Position numbers and translations under genes: made by a program. A stretch of 64,000 nt of DNA from contig NZ_PKMZ01000007.1 in assembly GCF_002893625.1 (NCBI RefSeq), forward strand, positions 62,001 through 126,000. The letters run 5' to 3'. Under the pieces are notes generated by a model. That model made no database searches. It was not told the origin of the DNA and saw only the letters and a list, made by a program, of their open reading frames with translations. How positions within the stretch are numbered: position 1 is the first letter of the stretch; each line of letters begins with the position of its first letter. Source of the stretch: Mangrovicella endophytica (GTDB lineage Bacteria > Pseudomonadota > Alphaproteobacteria > Rhizobiales > Rhizobiaceae). Below are positions 8,299 to 16,644 of this stretch, piece after piece.

Positions 8299-9033
8299 AT
8301 GGACAAGACCCTCCCAACGGTCGCGCAGGCGGTCGCGGAGATCCCGGATGGTGCGGTCGTGATGATCGGCGGTTTCGGCGGCTCCGGCGCGCCCATCGAG
8401 CTGGTTCACGCCCTCATCGATCGCTTCCTCGCGACAGGTCATCCGCGCGCCCTGACGGTCGTCAACAACAATGCCGGTAACGGTCATGTCGGGCTCGCCG
8501 CGCTGATCGAGCAGGGCATGGTGAAGAAGCTCGTCTGCTCCTTCCCGCGCTCGGCCGATCCGCGCGTCTTCACTGAGAAATTCCTTGCCGGCGAGATCGA
8601 GCTGGAACTGGTGCCGCAGGGAACGCTCGCCGAGCGCATCCGCGCCGGCGGCGCCGGCATTCCCGCCTTCTACACGCCGACGAGCTATGGCACCGATCTC
8701 GCCAAGGGCAAGCCGGTGGAGGAGTTCGATGGGCGCCCTTACGTCCGCGAGCGCTGGCTGAAGGCGGACTTTGCGCTGATCAAGGCGCTGAAGGGCGATC
8801 GTCTCGGCAATCTCGTCTTCAACAAGGCCGCCCGCAACTTCAATCCGTTGATGGCGATGGCCGCAGCCAAGACGATCGTGCAGGTGTCGGCCATCGTCGA
8901 GCCAGGCGCGATCGATCCCGAGAGCGTCGTCACGCCCGGCATCTTCGTGCAGGGGCTCGTCGAGGTCGCGGCCCCTGCACAGGAAGAAGAGCTGAACCGC
9001 GCCGGCGCCCGTTATCCGGAGATCGCGGCATGA
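8299..9033 (+). CDS. pcaI: 3-oxoadipate (beta-ketoadipate) CoA-transferase, subunit A
   Basis: 244 aa, family I CoA-transferase alpha subunit. The glycine-rich GAVVMIGGFGGSGAPIELVHAL near residue 20 and the NNNAGNGHVGLAALIEQG stretch near 60 are characteristic. With subunit B it moves CoA from succinyl-CoA to a 3-oxo acid in the cytoplasm. The ATG at 8299 has GGAG at 8289-8292; an upstream in-frame ATG at 8245 would invade the operator region. The PcaR-like regulator and adjacent thiolase favour 3-oxoadipate over acetoacetate, but the sequence alone does not exclude a related 3-oxo acid. Confidence 0.88.
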   Translation: MDKTLPTVAQAVAEIPDGAVVMIGGFGGSGAPIELVHALIDRFLATGHPRALTVVNNNAGNGHVGLAALIEQGMVKKLVCSFPRSADPRVFTEKFLAGEIELELVPQGTLAERIRAGGAGIPAFYTPTSYGTDLAKGKPVEEFDGRPYVRERWLKADFALIKALKGDRLGNLVFNKAARNFNPLMAMAAAKTIVQVSAIVEPGAIDPESVVTPGIFVQGLVEVAAPAQEEELNRAGARYPEIAA

Positions 9034-9701
9034 CCGACAGGCTCACTTCGACGCAGATCGCCTGGCGGGCGGCGCAGGACATCGCGGACGGCGCCTATGT
9101 AAATCTCGGCATCGGCTTTCCCGAGATGGTGGCGCGCTTCCAGCCGCCGGGCCGGGAGGCGATCTTCCACACCGAAAACGGCATTCTCGGCTTCGGCGAG
9201 GCGCCGCCGGCCGGCGAGGAAGACTGGGATCTCATCAACGCCGGCAAGAAGGCGGTGACGGTGAAGCCCGGCACGGCCTTCTTCCACCACGCGGACTCCT
9301 TTGCCATGGTTCGCGGCGGCCACCTCGATGTCGCGATCCTCGGCGCCTACGAAGTCGCCGAGACCGGCGATCTCGCCAACTGGTCGACGGGGCCGAAGGG
9401 CGTGCCGGCAGTCGGCGGCGCGATGGACCTCGTGCATGGCGCCAAGCGCGTCGCCGTGATCACCGAGCACGTGACCAAGGATGGCAAGCCGAAGCTGGTG
9501 AAACGCTGCTCGCTGCCGCTGACGGGGGTTGGCTGCGTCACCCGCGTCTACACCAGTCTGGCGGTGATCGATGTCGAGAAGGGCCGCTTCGTGCTGCGCG
9601 AGAAGCTGCCGTCGCTTTCAGTGAGCGAACTGCAGACGATGACCGGCGCTGAACTGGTCCTGCCCGAAACCATCACCGACCTCATTGTGCCGGAGCTTTG
9701 A
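9030..9701 (+). CDS. pcaJ: 3-oxoadipate CoA-transferase, subunit B
   Basis: 223 aa beta subunit, overlapping pcaI by 4 nt (ATGA). It opens with RAAQDIADGAYVNLGIGFPEMV and carries the active-site loop FHTENGILGFG, where Glu49 should be the CoA-accepting catalytic glutamate. The C-terminus (GVGCVTRVYTSLAVIDVEKGRF) is standard for PcaJ/ScoB. It forms the heteromeric transferase with PcaI. Confidence 0.9.
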   Translation: MTDRLTSTQIAWRAAQDIADGAYVNLGIGFPEMVARFQPPGREAIFHTENGILGFGEAPPAGEEDWDLINAGKKAVTVKPGTAFFHHADSFAMVRGGHLDVAILGAYEVAETGDLANWSTGPKGVPAVGGAMDLVHGAKRVAVITEHVTKDGKPKLVKRCSLPLTGVGCVTRVYTSLAVIDVEKGRFVLREKLPSLSVSELQTMTGAELVLPETITDLIVPEL

Positions 9702-9703
9702 TC

Positions 9704-10906
9704 ATGCGTGACGCCTTTATCTGCGGCTATGTCCGCACGCCGATCGGCCGCTTCGGCGGCGCCTTGTCCGCCGTGCGGGCGGACGACCTCGGCGCCGTGC
9801 CGCTGCGGGCGCTGATGGATCAGCACGCGTCCGTCGACTGGGGCGCCGTCGACGACGTCATCTTCGGCTGCGCCAACCAGGCGGGCGAGGACAATCGCAA
9901 TGTCGCCCGTATGAGCCTCCTGCTCGCGGGTCTGCCGGAAACGGTGACGGGCACGACGATCAACCGGCTCTGCGGCTCCGGTATGGATGCCGTCATCACC
10001 GCCGCCCGCGCGATCAAGGCAGGCGAGGCCGAACTGATGGTTGCCGGCGGGGTGGAATCGATGAGCCGCGCGCCCTTCGTCATGCCGAAGGCGGAGACGG
10101 CCTTCTCGCGCAACGCCGAGATACACGACACCACGATCGGCTGGCGCTTCGTCAACCCGCTGATGAAGGCGCAATATGGCGTCGATTCCATGCCGGAGAC
10201 CGGCGAAAACGTCGCCGAGGATTTCAGCGTGTCACGCGAGGATCAGGACGCCTTTGCGATCCGCTCGCAGAACAGGGCGGCGGCTGCGCAGGATAATGGC
10301 CGGCTCGCCCGCGAGATCGTCTCCGTCACCATTCCGCAGCGCAAGGGCGAACCTAAGATCGTCGATCGCGACGAGCATCCGCGTGCGACGACGATGGAGG
10401 CGCTGGCGAAGCTGCCGACACCGTTCCGGAAAGGCGGCACGGTGACGGCTGGCAATGCCTCCGGCGTCAATGACGGCGCGGCGGCGCTCATCGTGGCAAG
10501 CGAAGCTGCGGCGCGCCAGCACGGCCTGACGCCGCTCGTCCGCATTCTCGGCGGCGCGACGGCCGGGGTGCCGCCGCGTATCATGGGCTTCGGCCCGGCG
10601 CCGGCGTCCAGAAAGCTGATGGAGCGGCTGGGTCTTCAGCAAACGGAGTTTGACGTGATCGAGCTGAACGAGGCCTTTGCCAGCCAAGGGCTGGCGACGC
10701 TCCGCGACCTCGGCATTGCCGACGACGATGGCCGCGTGAACCCGAATGGCGGGGCGATCGCGCTCGGCCACCCGCTCGGCATGTCGGGGGCGCGGATCAC
10801 CGGTACGGCCGCGTTGGAGCTCACGCTGACGGGCAAGCGTCGGGCGCTCGCCACCATGTGCATCGGCGTCGGGCAGGGTATTGCCGTCGCGGTCGAACGC
10901 GTCTGA
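9704..10906 (+). CDS. pcaF: 3-oxoadipyl-CoA thiolase
   Basis: 400 aa thiolase cleaving 3-oxoadipyl-CoA with CoA to succinyl-CoA and acetyl-CoA. Catalytic Cys90 sits in [14 protein letters not shown]; the C-terminal [19 protein letters not shown] and [10 protein letters not shown] motifs supply the histidine and second cysteine. The N-terminus [32 protein letters not shown] is typical of PcaF/PaaJ. ATG 9704 has GGAG at 9692-9695; a TTG at 9698 is in frame but less likely. Context with pcaIJ and PcaR gives the assignment. Confidence 0.9.
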   Translation: MRDAFICGYVRTPIGRFGGALSAVRADDLGAVPLRALMDQHASVDWGAVDDVIFGCANQAGEDNRNVARMSLLLAGLPETVTGTTINRLCGSGMDAVITAARAIKAGEAELMVAGGVESMSRAPFVMPKAETAFSRNAEIHDTTIGWRFVNPLMKAQYGVDSMPETGENVAEDFSVSREDQDAFAIRSQNRAAAAQDNGRLAREIVSVTIPQRKGEPKIVDRDEHPRATTMEALAKLPTPFRKGGTVTAGNASGVNDGAAALIVASEAAARQHGLTPLVRILGGATAGVPPRIMGFGPAPASRKLMERLGLQQTEFDVIELNEAFASQGLATLRDLGIADDDGRVNPNGGAIALGHPLGMSGARITGTAALELTLTGKRRALATMCIGVGQGIAVAVERV

Positions 10907-10985
10907 GTAACGGTTCGTCGGCTCGCCGAAGAGGGCCCCGACGAGACGCTTCTGTGATCGCAGTACCGATCTTAGAGCGAGGGTC

Positions 10986-11009
10986 CGGCCCGGGAAATGG
11001 CCCGGGCCG
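10986..11009. terminator. Hairpin between convergent pcaF and the ABC operon
   Basis: A perfect 9-bp stem CGGCCCGGG (10986-10994) / CCCGGGCCG (11001-11009) with loop AAATGG lies in the 136-bp gap between two convergent operons. It can act in both directions. No clear T-run on either side. Confidence 0.5.
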
Positions 11010-11042
11010 AAGCCGAATGGGTGAGCGGCGGGCCGCCCGACC

Positions 11043-11858
11043 TTACTGGATGACCCGGCTTTCGCCGACTTCGGCGGCCGAGGGATCAAGGCCGTACTTC
11101 TTCAGCGCCTCGGCAATCGCGCCGTCCTTGCGATAGGTCTCGATCGACGCATTCACCGCATCCACGAAGGCCGTGTTGGACTTGTCGAGCAGGAACGAGG
11201 TCTGCGAGGGGTTGAGCGTGGCGCTGATGCGGGGATCCTGCTTCAGGACCTTCACCTTGAAATCCTTGCCCTCGTTCTGGACCACCGCCGAGCCGAAGCC
11301 GTCCAGTGCCACGTCGATGCGCTTGGCTTGGAGATCCTGCGCGAGGTTCAGCGAAGACGGATAGGTCTGCGAACCCTCGAAGAGCTTTTCCATGTCAGAC
11401 ACCCAGAGGTAGCCCTCGACCGTGCCGACCTTCTTGCCCATGATGGCGTCGACCGTGTCGAGACCCTCGGCGGACGCCACCGACAGCTGGTCGAGATAGA
11501 CGGGGGTGGAGAGCGCCACGACCTTCTCGCGCGCCGCCGTCCGGTAGAAGCCGCCGAGCGCGATGTCGGCGCGGCGCGTCTGCACCGCCGAGACGGCGCC
11601 CGGATAGGTGAAGATCTCGTAGGTCGTCTCCAGGCAGTTCTCCTTGGCGAACTGCTGCACCAGCTCGCCGTCGATGCCGGCGATCGCCCCGTCCTTCTCC
11701 AGCGAATAAGGGGCGGTGTTGGTCAGCGCCACCGTAAGCTTGCCGGACTCGACGGTCTCGAACTGGTGCTTCGGCGTGCAATCCTGCGCCGCCGCGGTCC
11801 CCACGCCGAGGCCGATCACGACCGCCAGCCCTGCCACTCCTTGCGACCACTGCTTCAT
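11043..11858 (-). CDS. Polar amino acid ABC transporter, substrate-binding protein
   Basis: 271 aa with a signal peptide at about residues 1-25 (hydrophobic GVAGLAVVIGLGVGTAAA, cut before QDC). The mature domain is SBP family 3: ESGKLTVALTNTAPYSLEKDGAIAGIDGELVQQFAKE, then FTYPGAVSAVQTRRADIALGGFYRTAAR. It captures an amino acid or amino-acid-like solute in the periplasm for the two permeases encoded upstream. A strong SD (AAAGGAGGA) precedes the ATG. Last gene of a seven-gene leftward operon that also encodes an oxidoreductase, an aminotransferase and an aldehyde dehydrogenase. Confidence 0.9.
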   Translation of the reverse strand: MKQWSQGVAGLAVVIGLGVGTAAAQDCTPKHQFETVESGKLTVALTNTAPYSLEKDGAIAGIDGELVQQFAKENCLETTYEIFTYPGAVSAVQTRRADIALGGFYRTAAREKVVALSTPVYLDQLSVASAEGLDTVDAIMGKKVGTVEGYLWVSDMEKLFEGSQTYPSSLNLAQDLQAKRIDVALDGFGSAVVQNEGKDFKVKVLKQDPRISATLNPSQTSFLLDKSNTAFVDAVNASIETYRKDGAIAEALKKYGLDPSAAEVGESRVIQ

Positions 11859-11898
11859 GCTGTCCTCCTTTGTCGTGTGGACGGGTTGTTGCTGCTGA

Positions 11899-12561
11899 TC
11901 AGCCGAGGTGGCTGCTCATCCTACGTTCGGTGTACGAGACCAGCCATCCGAACGGGATGGTGACGGCGAGATACAGAAGGCCCGCCAGGATCAGCACATC
12001 GAGGTAGAGGTAGGTTGCGGCTCCGACGCGATAGGCACGCGCCAGAAGTTCGGGAATGGCGATGGTGAAGGTCAGCGCCGTCGCCTGGAAGATCAGGATG
12101 GCAAAGCCCATCAGCGCGGGCACCGCGAACAGGATACCCTGCGGTATGACCACGAAGCGCATGATGTCGGGATAGGTCATGCCCAGCGCGAAGCCGGCCT
12201 CGACCTCCCGCTTGGGCACCGCGTTCAGGCCGGCACGCAGGATTTCGCTGGTATAGGCGCCGGTGGTCAGGCCAAGCGCGATCGCTCCGGAGGCGAAGGC
12301 CGAGACGGTCAGCCCGCTCGCGGGCAGGCCGTAATAGACCATCTGCAGCACCACCAGGGCCGGTGCGCCGCGGCCGATCTCCACGGCCACGATCGCCGCG
12401 CGCCGCAGCCAGGTCGTCTTGCTGGCGGAGAGCAGCGCCAGGAGCAGCCCCAGCGGCAGGCCGATGAGAAGCGCAAGGCCAGTCAATTGCAGGCTGACGA
12501 GAAGGCCCTGGACGAGCTGCGGCAGCCAGTCGATCCAGTTGGAAAGCGTCTCGGACATCAC
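11899..12561 (-). CDS. Polar amino acid ABC transporter, permease
   Basis: 220 aa HisM/GlnP-type permease with about five membrane helices. The EAA loop is visible as EVEAGFALGMTYPDIMRFVVIPQGILFAVPAL around residues 130-160, the coupling site to the ATPase. It overlaps the neighbouring permease gene by 4 nt and probably pairs with it as a heterodimer. Confidence 0.9.
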   Translation of the reverse strand: MMSETLSNWIDWLPQLVQGLLVSLQLTGLALLIGLPLGLLLALLSASKTTWLRRAAIVAVEIGRGAPALVVLQMVYYGLPASGLTVSAFASGAIALGLTTGAYTSEILRAGLNAVPKREVEAGFALGMTYPDIMRFVVIPQGILFAVPALMGFAILIFQATALTFTIAIPELLARAYRVGAATYLYLDVLILAGLLYLAVTIPFGWLVSYTERRMSSHLG

Positions 12562-13199
12562 GCCTGGCTCCGTGTCCGCAGCCGCTCGTCCATCCGCCGG
12601 GAGAGCACCGCGACGGGAATGGTGAGAAGGATGTAAAGGAGTGCCGCCAGGATGAAGGGCGTGAAGCTGCCGCCACCGGACTGCGCCTTCTGCGAGGCAT
12701 ACATCATGACGTCGCGCACCCCGATGGTGGAGGCCACCGTGGTGTCCTTCAGCAGGCTGACCAGGAAGGTCGCCATGGCCGGGACCGAGACACGCAGAAC
12801 CTGCGGCGCGAGGATGTAGCGAAGGGAGTCGAGGCGCGACATGCCGAGCGCCTTGGCGGCTTCTCCCTGTCCGCCCGGAAGTGCCAGGAAGCCACCGCGG
12901 TAGATCTCGGCGAGATAGGCGGCCGAGACCAGGCCCATGGCAATAACCGCCGCCTGCAGCGAGGTGAGCACGAGAATCCCGCTGCCGAGGCCGAAGAAGA
13001 TCACGAAGAGCCAGACGATCGGCGGAATGCCGCGCACCACGGCGATGTAGAACCGAGCCGGATACTGGAGGAGGCGCAGATGCGAGCGCCGCATCAGCAC
13101 GAGCGGCACGCCCGCTAAGGCGCCGAGCAGAAAGGCCCCGCCGGTGACGATGAGCGTCGCCGGAACTCCTCTGAGCAAGGACAGGCCGAGCTCGATCAT
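12558..13199 (-). CDS. Polar amino acid ABC transporter, permease
   Basis: 213 aa, second HisM/GlnP-type permease with five predicted helices. Conserved landmarks are FYIAVVRGIPPIVWLFVIFFGLG and the EAA loop GQGEAAKALGMSRLDSLRYILAPQVLRVSVPAM. Its ends overlap both neighbours by 4 nt (ATPase upstream, permease downstream), showing tight translational coupling. Confidence 0.9.
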   Translation of the reverse strand: MIELGLSLLRGVPATLIVTGGAFLLGALAGVPLVLMRRSHLRLLQYPARFYIAVVRGIPPIVWLFVIFFGLGSGILVLTSLQAAVIAMGLVSAAYLAEIYRGGFLALPGGQGEAAKALGMSRLDSLRYILAPQVLRVSVPAMATFLVSLLKDTTVASTIGVRDVMMYASQKAQSGGGSFTPFILAALLYILLTIPVAVLSRRMDERLRTRSQA

Positions 13200-14047
13200 C
13201 GGCGATCCACGACGGCGCGGAAGAAGCGCTGCGTCCTTGGCGAAGACGGATTGCGGATCACCGCCTCCGGCGTGCCCTCCTCGATGATGGCGCCGTCGGC
13301 CATGACGATGACGCGGTCGGCGACATCGGCAGCGAAGGCGATCTCGTGGGTGACGATGATCATCGTCATACCGTCCTCGGCGAGTTCACGCATGACCGCC
13401 AGCACTTCCAGGCCGAGCTCGGGGTCGAGCGCGGAGGTCGGCTCGTCGAACAGCATCACCTTCGGATCGAGGGCGAGGGCACGGGCGATCGCGATGCGCT
13501 GCTGCTGGCCGCCGGAGAGCCGTGCCGGATAGGACTGCGCCTTGTCGGCGAGGTGGACGCGCTCCAGCAGCTGTGCGGTGCGGGCGTCGGCGTCCTTGCG
13601 GGAGCGGCCGAGCACCCGCATCTGCGGCAGCGAGATGTTGCGCTCCACCGTCATGTGCGGGAACAGGTTGAAGGACTGGAAGACCATGCCGGTCGAGCGG
13701 CGCAGCTTCAGGAGATCCTGCGCGGTGAGACGGTGATCGACGGAGAAGGTGAAGTCGCCGACCTGCAGCGTGCCGGACGAGGGCTGCTCCAGCATGTTGA
13801 TGGCGCGCAGGAGCGTGCTCTTGCCCGCGCCGCTCGGCCCGACAATGGCGACGACCTCGCCGCGGCGGATGTCGAGGCAAGCGTCCTTGACGGCATGGTA
13901 GCGGCCGTAGCGGACATTGATGTCCTTGATGCGGACGATGGTGTCGGCCTCCGCCGCAGCGCGCTGCGACCCCTGTGGTGCCAGGGCTCCTGCGGTAGCG
14001 GGAGAGGGCTGGCCTTCGTCCGTCAGGCTGTGACCCGGCTTTGTCAT
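13196..14047 (-). CDS. Polar amino acid ABC transporter, ATP-binding protein
   Basis: 283 aa. Walker A GPSGAGKS near residue 75, Q-loop MVFQSFNLFPHMTV, signature LSGGQQQRIAIARAL, Walker B VMLFDEPTSALDPE and H-loop VTHE are all intact; this is the GlnQ/HisP class. The first 40 or so residues (MTKPGHSLTDEGQPSP...) form a low-complexity extension absent from most homologues. The ATG at 14047 overlaps the stop of the oxidoreductase gene (ATGA). Confidence 0.92.
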   Translation of the reverse strand: MTKPGHSLTDEGQPSPATAGALAPQGSQRAAAEADTIVRIKDINVRYGRYHAVKDACLDIRRGEVVAIVGPSGAGKSTLLRAINMLEQPSSGTLQVGDFTFSVDHRLTAQDLLKLRRSTGMVFQSFNLFPHMTVERNISLPQMRVLGRSRKDADARTAQLLERVHLADKAQSYPARLSGGQQQRIAIARALALDPKVMLFDEPTSALDPELGLEVLAVMRELAEDGMTMIIVTHEIAFAADVADRVIVMADGAIIEEGTPEAVIRNPSSPRTQRFFRAVVDRR

Positions 14048-15204
14048 GCGTGACCACCGGAAGCGATGTTGCGGTCCGGCGTCGGCGCAAGGATCTCGGC
14101 TCCAGGAATGGACACCGGAGCGCCCTTCAGCACCCAGTCGGCCGCCAGCATCCCGATCACCGGGGCGAGCTGGATGCCGTAGCCGCCGGCACCCGCTGCG
14201 GTGACGAGGGTTGGCTCGGACGGGTCGATAGGGCCGACGAATGGCCGGTGATCGGCCGTCACGGGGTAGAGACCAGCCCAGCCGCGCCCGAGCCGGGCAC
14301 CCGGAAGCTCCGGCACGCGCTCGAGCAGGAGCTCGGCCAGCATTACCTTGGAGGCTTCTTCGCACTGGTCGTTGTAGGCGTCGGGATCCTCCGGTGCGAG
14401 CGAGTCGACCTTGTGGATCTCCGTGATCAGCTCTGTCCTGGACTCGTGGCGGAAGTTCAGCCCGGTGCCCTCGCCATTCACCAGGTCCATCACCATCGGC
14501 ATGGTGTAGCCAAGCGGCTCGTCGAGATGGATGAGCATGGCTTCGTGCCGCTCGGGCCGCACATGCAGCGTCTGTCCGAACATTCGCGCTATGGCGGGCG
14601 CCCAGGCGCCGGCCGCGTTGATCACGACGTCGCACTCGATCGCGCCCTTGTCCGTCTGCAGGACATAGCCGCCATCGCGCCGCGCCACATCCAGGAGGCG
14701 GCGGAACTGGTGCACCGTGCCGCCCGCGGCGCGGACGCGCTCGGCCAGGAAGGTGCACATCTCGTGCGGGTCGAGGAAGCCGTCATCGGGGCCGAACAGG
14801 CCGCCCTCCAGACCGTCGGTGCTCATATGCGGAACCAGCTGCTGCAACTCGCTCGCGCCGTAGACGCGCGAGCGCAGGCCGGCCTCCTCCTGGATGCGCA
14901 CCGACCGGGCGAAGAGCTCCATCTGCTCGGCAGTTCTGGCGAGGCGCAGATAGCCGATATGGTTGAAGCCGAGGCCGAGCGCCTCCCACTGGCGCAGGAG
15001 CCGCAGCGAGTGGACTCGCAGCAGGATCTCGAACGGGTCGGTCAGTTGGCTGCCGACGACACCGACGGAACGGCCGCTGGAGCCCGAGGCAATGGACTGG
15101 GCGTCGAGGACGGTGACCGTCGCGCCCTCAGCTGTCAGCGCCGCCGCCGAGCAGATGCCGAGGGTTCCGGCACCGATGATGACCACGTGTGGTTGAGCTG
15201 CCAT
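14044..15204 (-). CDS. FAD-dependent oxidoreductase (DAO family)
   Basis: 386 aa. N-terminal dinucleotide-binding motif HVVIIGAGTLGICSAAALTAEGATVTVLD, followed by SGSSGRSVGVVGSQ, and C-terminal GWAGLYPVTADHRPFVGPI and AGAGGYGIQLAPVIGMLAADWV that close the FAD site. The family oxidises amines: sarcosine, D-amino acids, glycine betaine derivatives, cyclic imino acids. In this operon it would oxidise the imported amino compound, perhaps forming an imine or aldehyde that the next enzymes handle. No Tat or Sec signal, so cytoplasmic. Confidence 0.87.
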   Translation of the reverse strand: MAAQPHVVIIGAGTLGICSAAALTAEGATVTVLDAQSIASGSSGRSVGVVGSQLTDPFEILLRVHSLRLLRQWEALGLGFNHIGYLRLARTAEQMELFARSVRIQEEAGLRSRVYGASELQQLVPHMSTDGLEGGLFGPDDGFLDPHEMCTFLAERVRAAGGTVHQFRRLLDVARRDGGYVLQTDKGAIECDVVINAAGAWAPAIARMFGQTLHVRPERHEAMLIHLDEPLGYTMPMVMDLVNGEGTGLNFRHESRTELITEIHKVDSLAPEDPDAYNDQCEEASKVMLAELLLERVPELPGARLGRGWAGLYPVTADHRPFVGPIDPSEPTLVTAAGAGGYGIQLAPVIGMLAADWVLKGAPVSIPGAEILAPTPDRNIASGGHA

Positions 15205-15266
15205 TGTCGTCTTCTTGCCTGCTGTCGTGTTGCGGCGCGTGCGGTGGGATCTGCCGAGGCGGTCCG

Positions 15267-16586
15267 TCAGGACTGCACGGCGACCTCGCCGAGCGTGTCA
15301 TCGATCGCCGTCAGGATTTCGTGGGCGTCGCCTTCCGTCATGGGCGTCGAGAGGGCGAACAGGCCGTAGCTCGCCGACAGGACACCGCGGTCGAGCAGCC
15401 CCTTGTGAAGGACGTCCAGCTTCCGCCGTTCGCCCGCGCCCGGATAAACCGAGCGGTAGTCAGTGACGGGATGGCTGGTGAAGTGGATCTTGAAGAGCGA
15501 GCCGAGACCGACGCAGGAGCCGGGCAGGCCGTGCTTGCGCAGCGCCGCCTCCGTGCCTTCGCGGATGAGGGCTCCCAGCCGGTCAAGATGGACAAAGCTC
15601 TCCGGCGTCAGCGCGCGCATGGCCGCGAGCCCGGCGCGCATCGTCACCGGATTGGCGGTGAAGGTGCCGCCATGGGGCAGCGCCGGCTTGCCGCGTGTGG
15701 GGTCGAACACCGCCATGACGTCGGCCCGCCCGCCGACCGCGCCGACGGGAAAGCCGCCGCCGATGATCTTGCCGAGGGCCGTCAGATCCGGCCGGACATC
15801 CCACAGGCCTTGCGCGCCGGAATAGCCCAGGCGGAAGGAGATGACCTCGTCGAAGATCACCAGGGCGCCGGCGGCGTGGGCGATCGAGAGCATCGCCTCG
15901 AGATAATCCTTGCGCGCCGGGATGAGGCCAGCGCGGTTCGGCATCGGGTCAATCAGTACGGCGGCGATCGTCTCGCCCTGTGCGCCGAAGACCGCGCGCA
16001 GAGCCTCGATGTCGTTGAAGGGCACCACGGCGACGTCGGCCAGCACGCCGTCCGGCGTTCCGCGGGCATAGGCGGTCGAGTTCGGCAGGTCGCCCCAGTT
16101 GGCGGGCGAGCTGTCGAGGCTCACTTCGGCGAAATCGTAGGAGCCGTGATAGGCGCCTTCGATCTTCACGATCTTGGGCCGGCCAGTGAATGCCCGGGCA
16201 GCCTTGATGGCCATCATGACGCCTTCGGTGCCGGAATTGGCAAAGCGTATCTGCTCCACCGACGGCAGCCGCTCGACCAGAAGCTCGGCCAGTTCGATCT
16301 CGCTTAAGGTGGGTGCGCCGAAGGCGGTCCCGTCCGGCAGCTGCTCGATCACCGCCGCCGTCACGGCGGGATGATTGTAGCCGTGGATCATCGCCGTGAA
16401 GTTGTTGATGCAGTCGAAGAAGACGTTGCCGTCCACGTCCCACATCCGGCAGCCGTCGCCGCGCTCGGCGTAGATCGGAAACGGATCGATGAAGACCGTC
16501 GTGCGGGTGTTGCCGCCGGGCATGACCTTCCGGGCCCGCTCGAAGAGCTGCCGGGATGCAGGCATGGCGTCTGGATAATGATGCAT
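15267..16586 (-). CDS. Class III aminotransferase (glutamate-1-semialdehyde aminomutase-like)
   Basis: 439 aa PLP enzyme. RARKVMPGGNTRTTVF, RFANSGTEGVMMAIKAARAFTGRPKIVKIEGAYHGSYDF (PLP phosphate and ring contacts), IFDEVISFRLG (Asp of the PLP pyridine) and LTALGKIIGGGFPVGA with the Schiff-base lysine are all present. The closest well-known fold relatives are GSA aminomutase and beta-amino acid transaminases. Its place in a catabolic operon, rather than with heme genes, argues for a transaminase acting on the imported substrate; the keto acceptor is unknown. Confidence 0.88.
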   Translation of the reverse strand: MHHYPDAMPASRQLFERARKVMPGGNTRTTVFIDPFPIYAERGDGCRMWDVDGNVFFDCINNFTAMIHGYNHPAVTAAVIEQLPDGTAFGAPTLSEIELAELLVERLPSVEQIRFANSGTEGVMMAIKAARAFTGRPKIVKIEGAYHGSYDFAEVSLDSSPANWGDLPNSTAYARGTPDGVLADVAVVPFNDIEALRAVFGAQGETIAAVLIDPMPNRAGLIPARKDYLEAMLSIAHAAGALVIFDEVISFRLGYSGAQGLWDVRPDLTALGKIIGGGFPVGAVGGRADVMAVFDPTRGKPALPHGGTFTANPVTMRAGLAAMRALTPESFVHLDRLGALIREGTEAALRKHGLPGSCVGLGSLFKIHFTSHPVTDYRSVYPGAGERRKLDVLHKGLLDRGVLSASYGLFALSTPMTEGDAHEILTAIDDTLGEVAVQS

Positions 16587-16644
16587 GGTGTCGCAGACCC
16601 GGTGAGAACGGGATGAATGGAGCGTCAGGCGGTTGGCCGATTGC

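Noticed and set aside
14048-14758. Upstream extension of the ABC ATPase frame
   Set aside because: It would overlap the FAD oxidoreductase in another frame; the ATG at 14047 overlapping the oxidoreductase stop gives a full ATPase.
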